Positions 6,401 to 6,473 of a DNA stretch of 6,473 nt are shown in pieces. Origin of the DNA: Spirochaetales bacterium (GTDB taxonomy: Bacteria > Spirochaetota > Spirochaetia > Treponematales > UBA12059); contig SPCK01000128.1 in the NCBI GenBank assembly GCA_004525355.1, positions 1 through 6,473 on the forward strand, in the 5' to 3' direction. Position 1 is the stretch's first letter; each line of letters opens with the position of its first letter. The translations under genes and the position numbers were made by a program. The notes beneath the pieces were generated by a model. The model had not been told where the DNA came from. It ran no database searches and saw only the letters and a program-made list of their open reading frames with translations.

Positions 6401-6473
6401 TGCGTCTCAACCCGCGGGATGAAAGCCCCTGCGGCTGGTGGAGCGGAACCGCGTTGCACCTGACGCTGAAACC
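6400..6473 (+). CDS. Possible start of a further gene, cut by the window edge
   Basis: An ATG at 6400-6402 overlaps the last base of the preceding stop codon (TAATG). Its frame stays open for the 24 complete codons left in the window, while the other two forward frames close at 6420-6422 and 6461-6463. Third codon positions are mostly G or C, as in the neighbouring genes. The predicted start reads MRLNPRDESPCGWWSG and matches no family I recognise. The best purine-rich stretch, AAGGA at 6393-6397, is only two bases before the ATG, which is poor spacing, although coupling to the upstream gene could help. It may be non-coding. Confidence 0.22.
   Translation, partial: MRLNPRDESPCGWWSGTALHLTLK

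Noticed and set aside
6411..6440. Terminator after the second ABC gene
   Set aside because: The only hairpin seen (AGCC and GGCT arms around five bases) is four base pairs long and has no following T tract.

Overview
The window carries two plus-strand transcription units of a moderately GC-rich bacterium. The first is the tail of an rnf operon: the C-terminal end of rnfE, then complete rnfA and rnfB. It ends at a good hairpin-plus-T-tract terminator. The second is a MarR-type regulator followed by the two halves of a heterodimeric ABC exporter, with its own sigma-70-like promoter and candidate operators. Almost every base is coding; the only sizeable gap is the roughly 155-base terminator/promoter region between rnfB and the regulator.

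The order E-A-B, with rnfB last and carrying several extra 4Fe-4S motifs in a protein of about 280 residues, fits the rnfCDGEAB arrangement known from Clostridia, spirochaetes and other anaerobes. It does not fit the rnfABCDGE order of Gammaproteobacteria. A MarR gene coupled to two ABC half-transporters of the TM287/TM288, BmrCD or LmrCD type is also common in Firmicutes and spirochaetes. I therefore infer an anaerobic or fermentative bacterium, perhaps a spirochaete or a GC-rich clostridial relative. The sequence alone does not settle the phylum.

RnfA and RnfE form the membrane core of the ion-translocating ferredoxin:NAD+ oxidoreductase, and RnfB is its iron-sulfur entry module for ferredoxin electrons. 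The second unit is an efflux cassette. The regulator probably represses its own promoter through one or more palindromes between the -10 box and the ribosome binding site. The two half-transporters are translationally coupled to it by 7-base and 4-base overlaps. The first half has a degenerate ATPase site (Asp for the catalytic Glu, Gln for the H-loop His) and a large extracellular insertion of about 170 residues. The second half supplies the intact catalytic Glu and His but has a non-canonical signature motif. No sequence feature links the two units functionally.

I found no RNA genes, insertion sequences, CRISPR arrays or prophage parts, and no clearly unprecedented system. The points most worth a second look are the operator region before the regulator, the large extracellular domain of the first half-transporter, the missing prolines in two RnfB cluster motifs, and a possible further gene running off the right edge.
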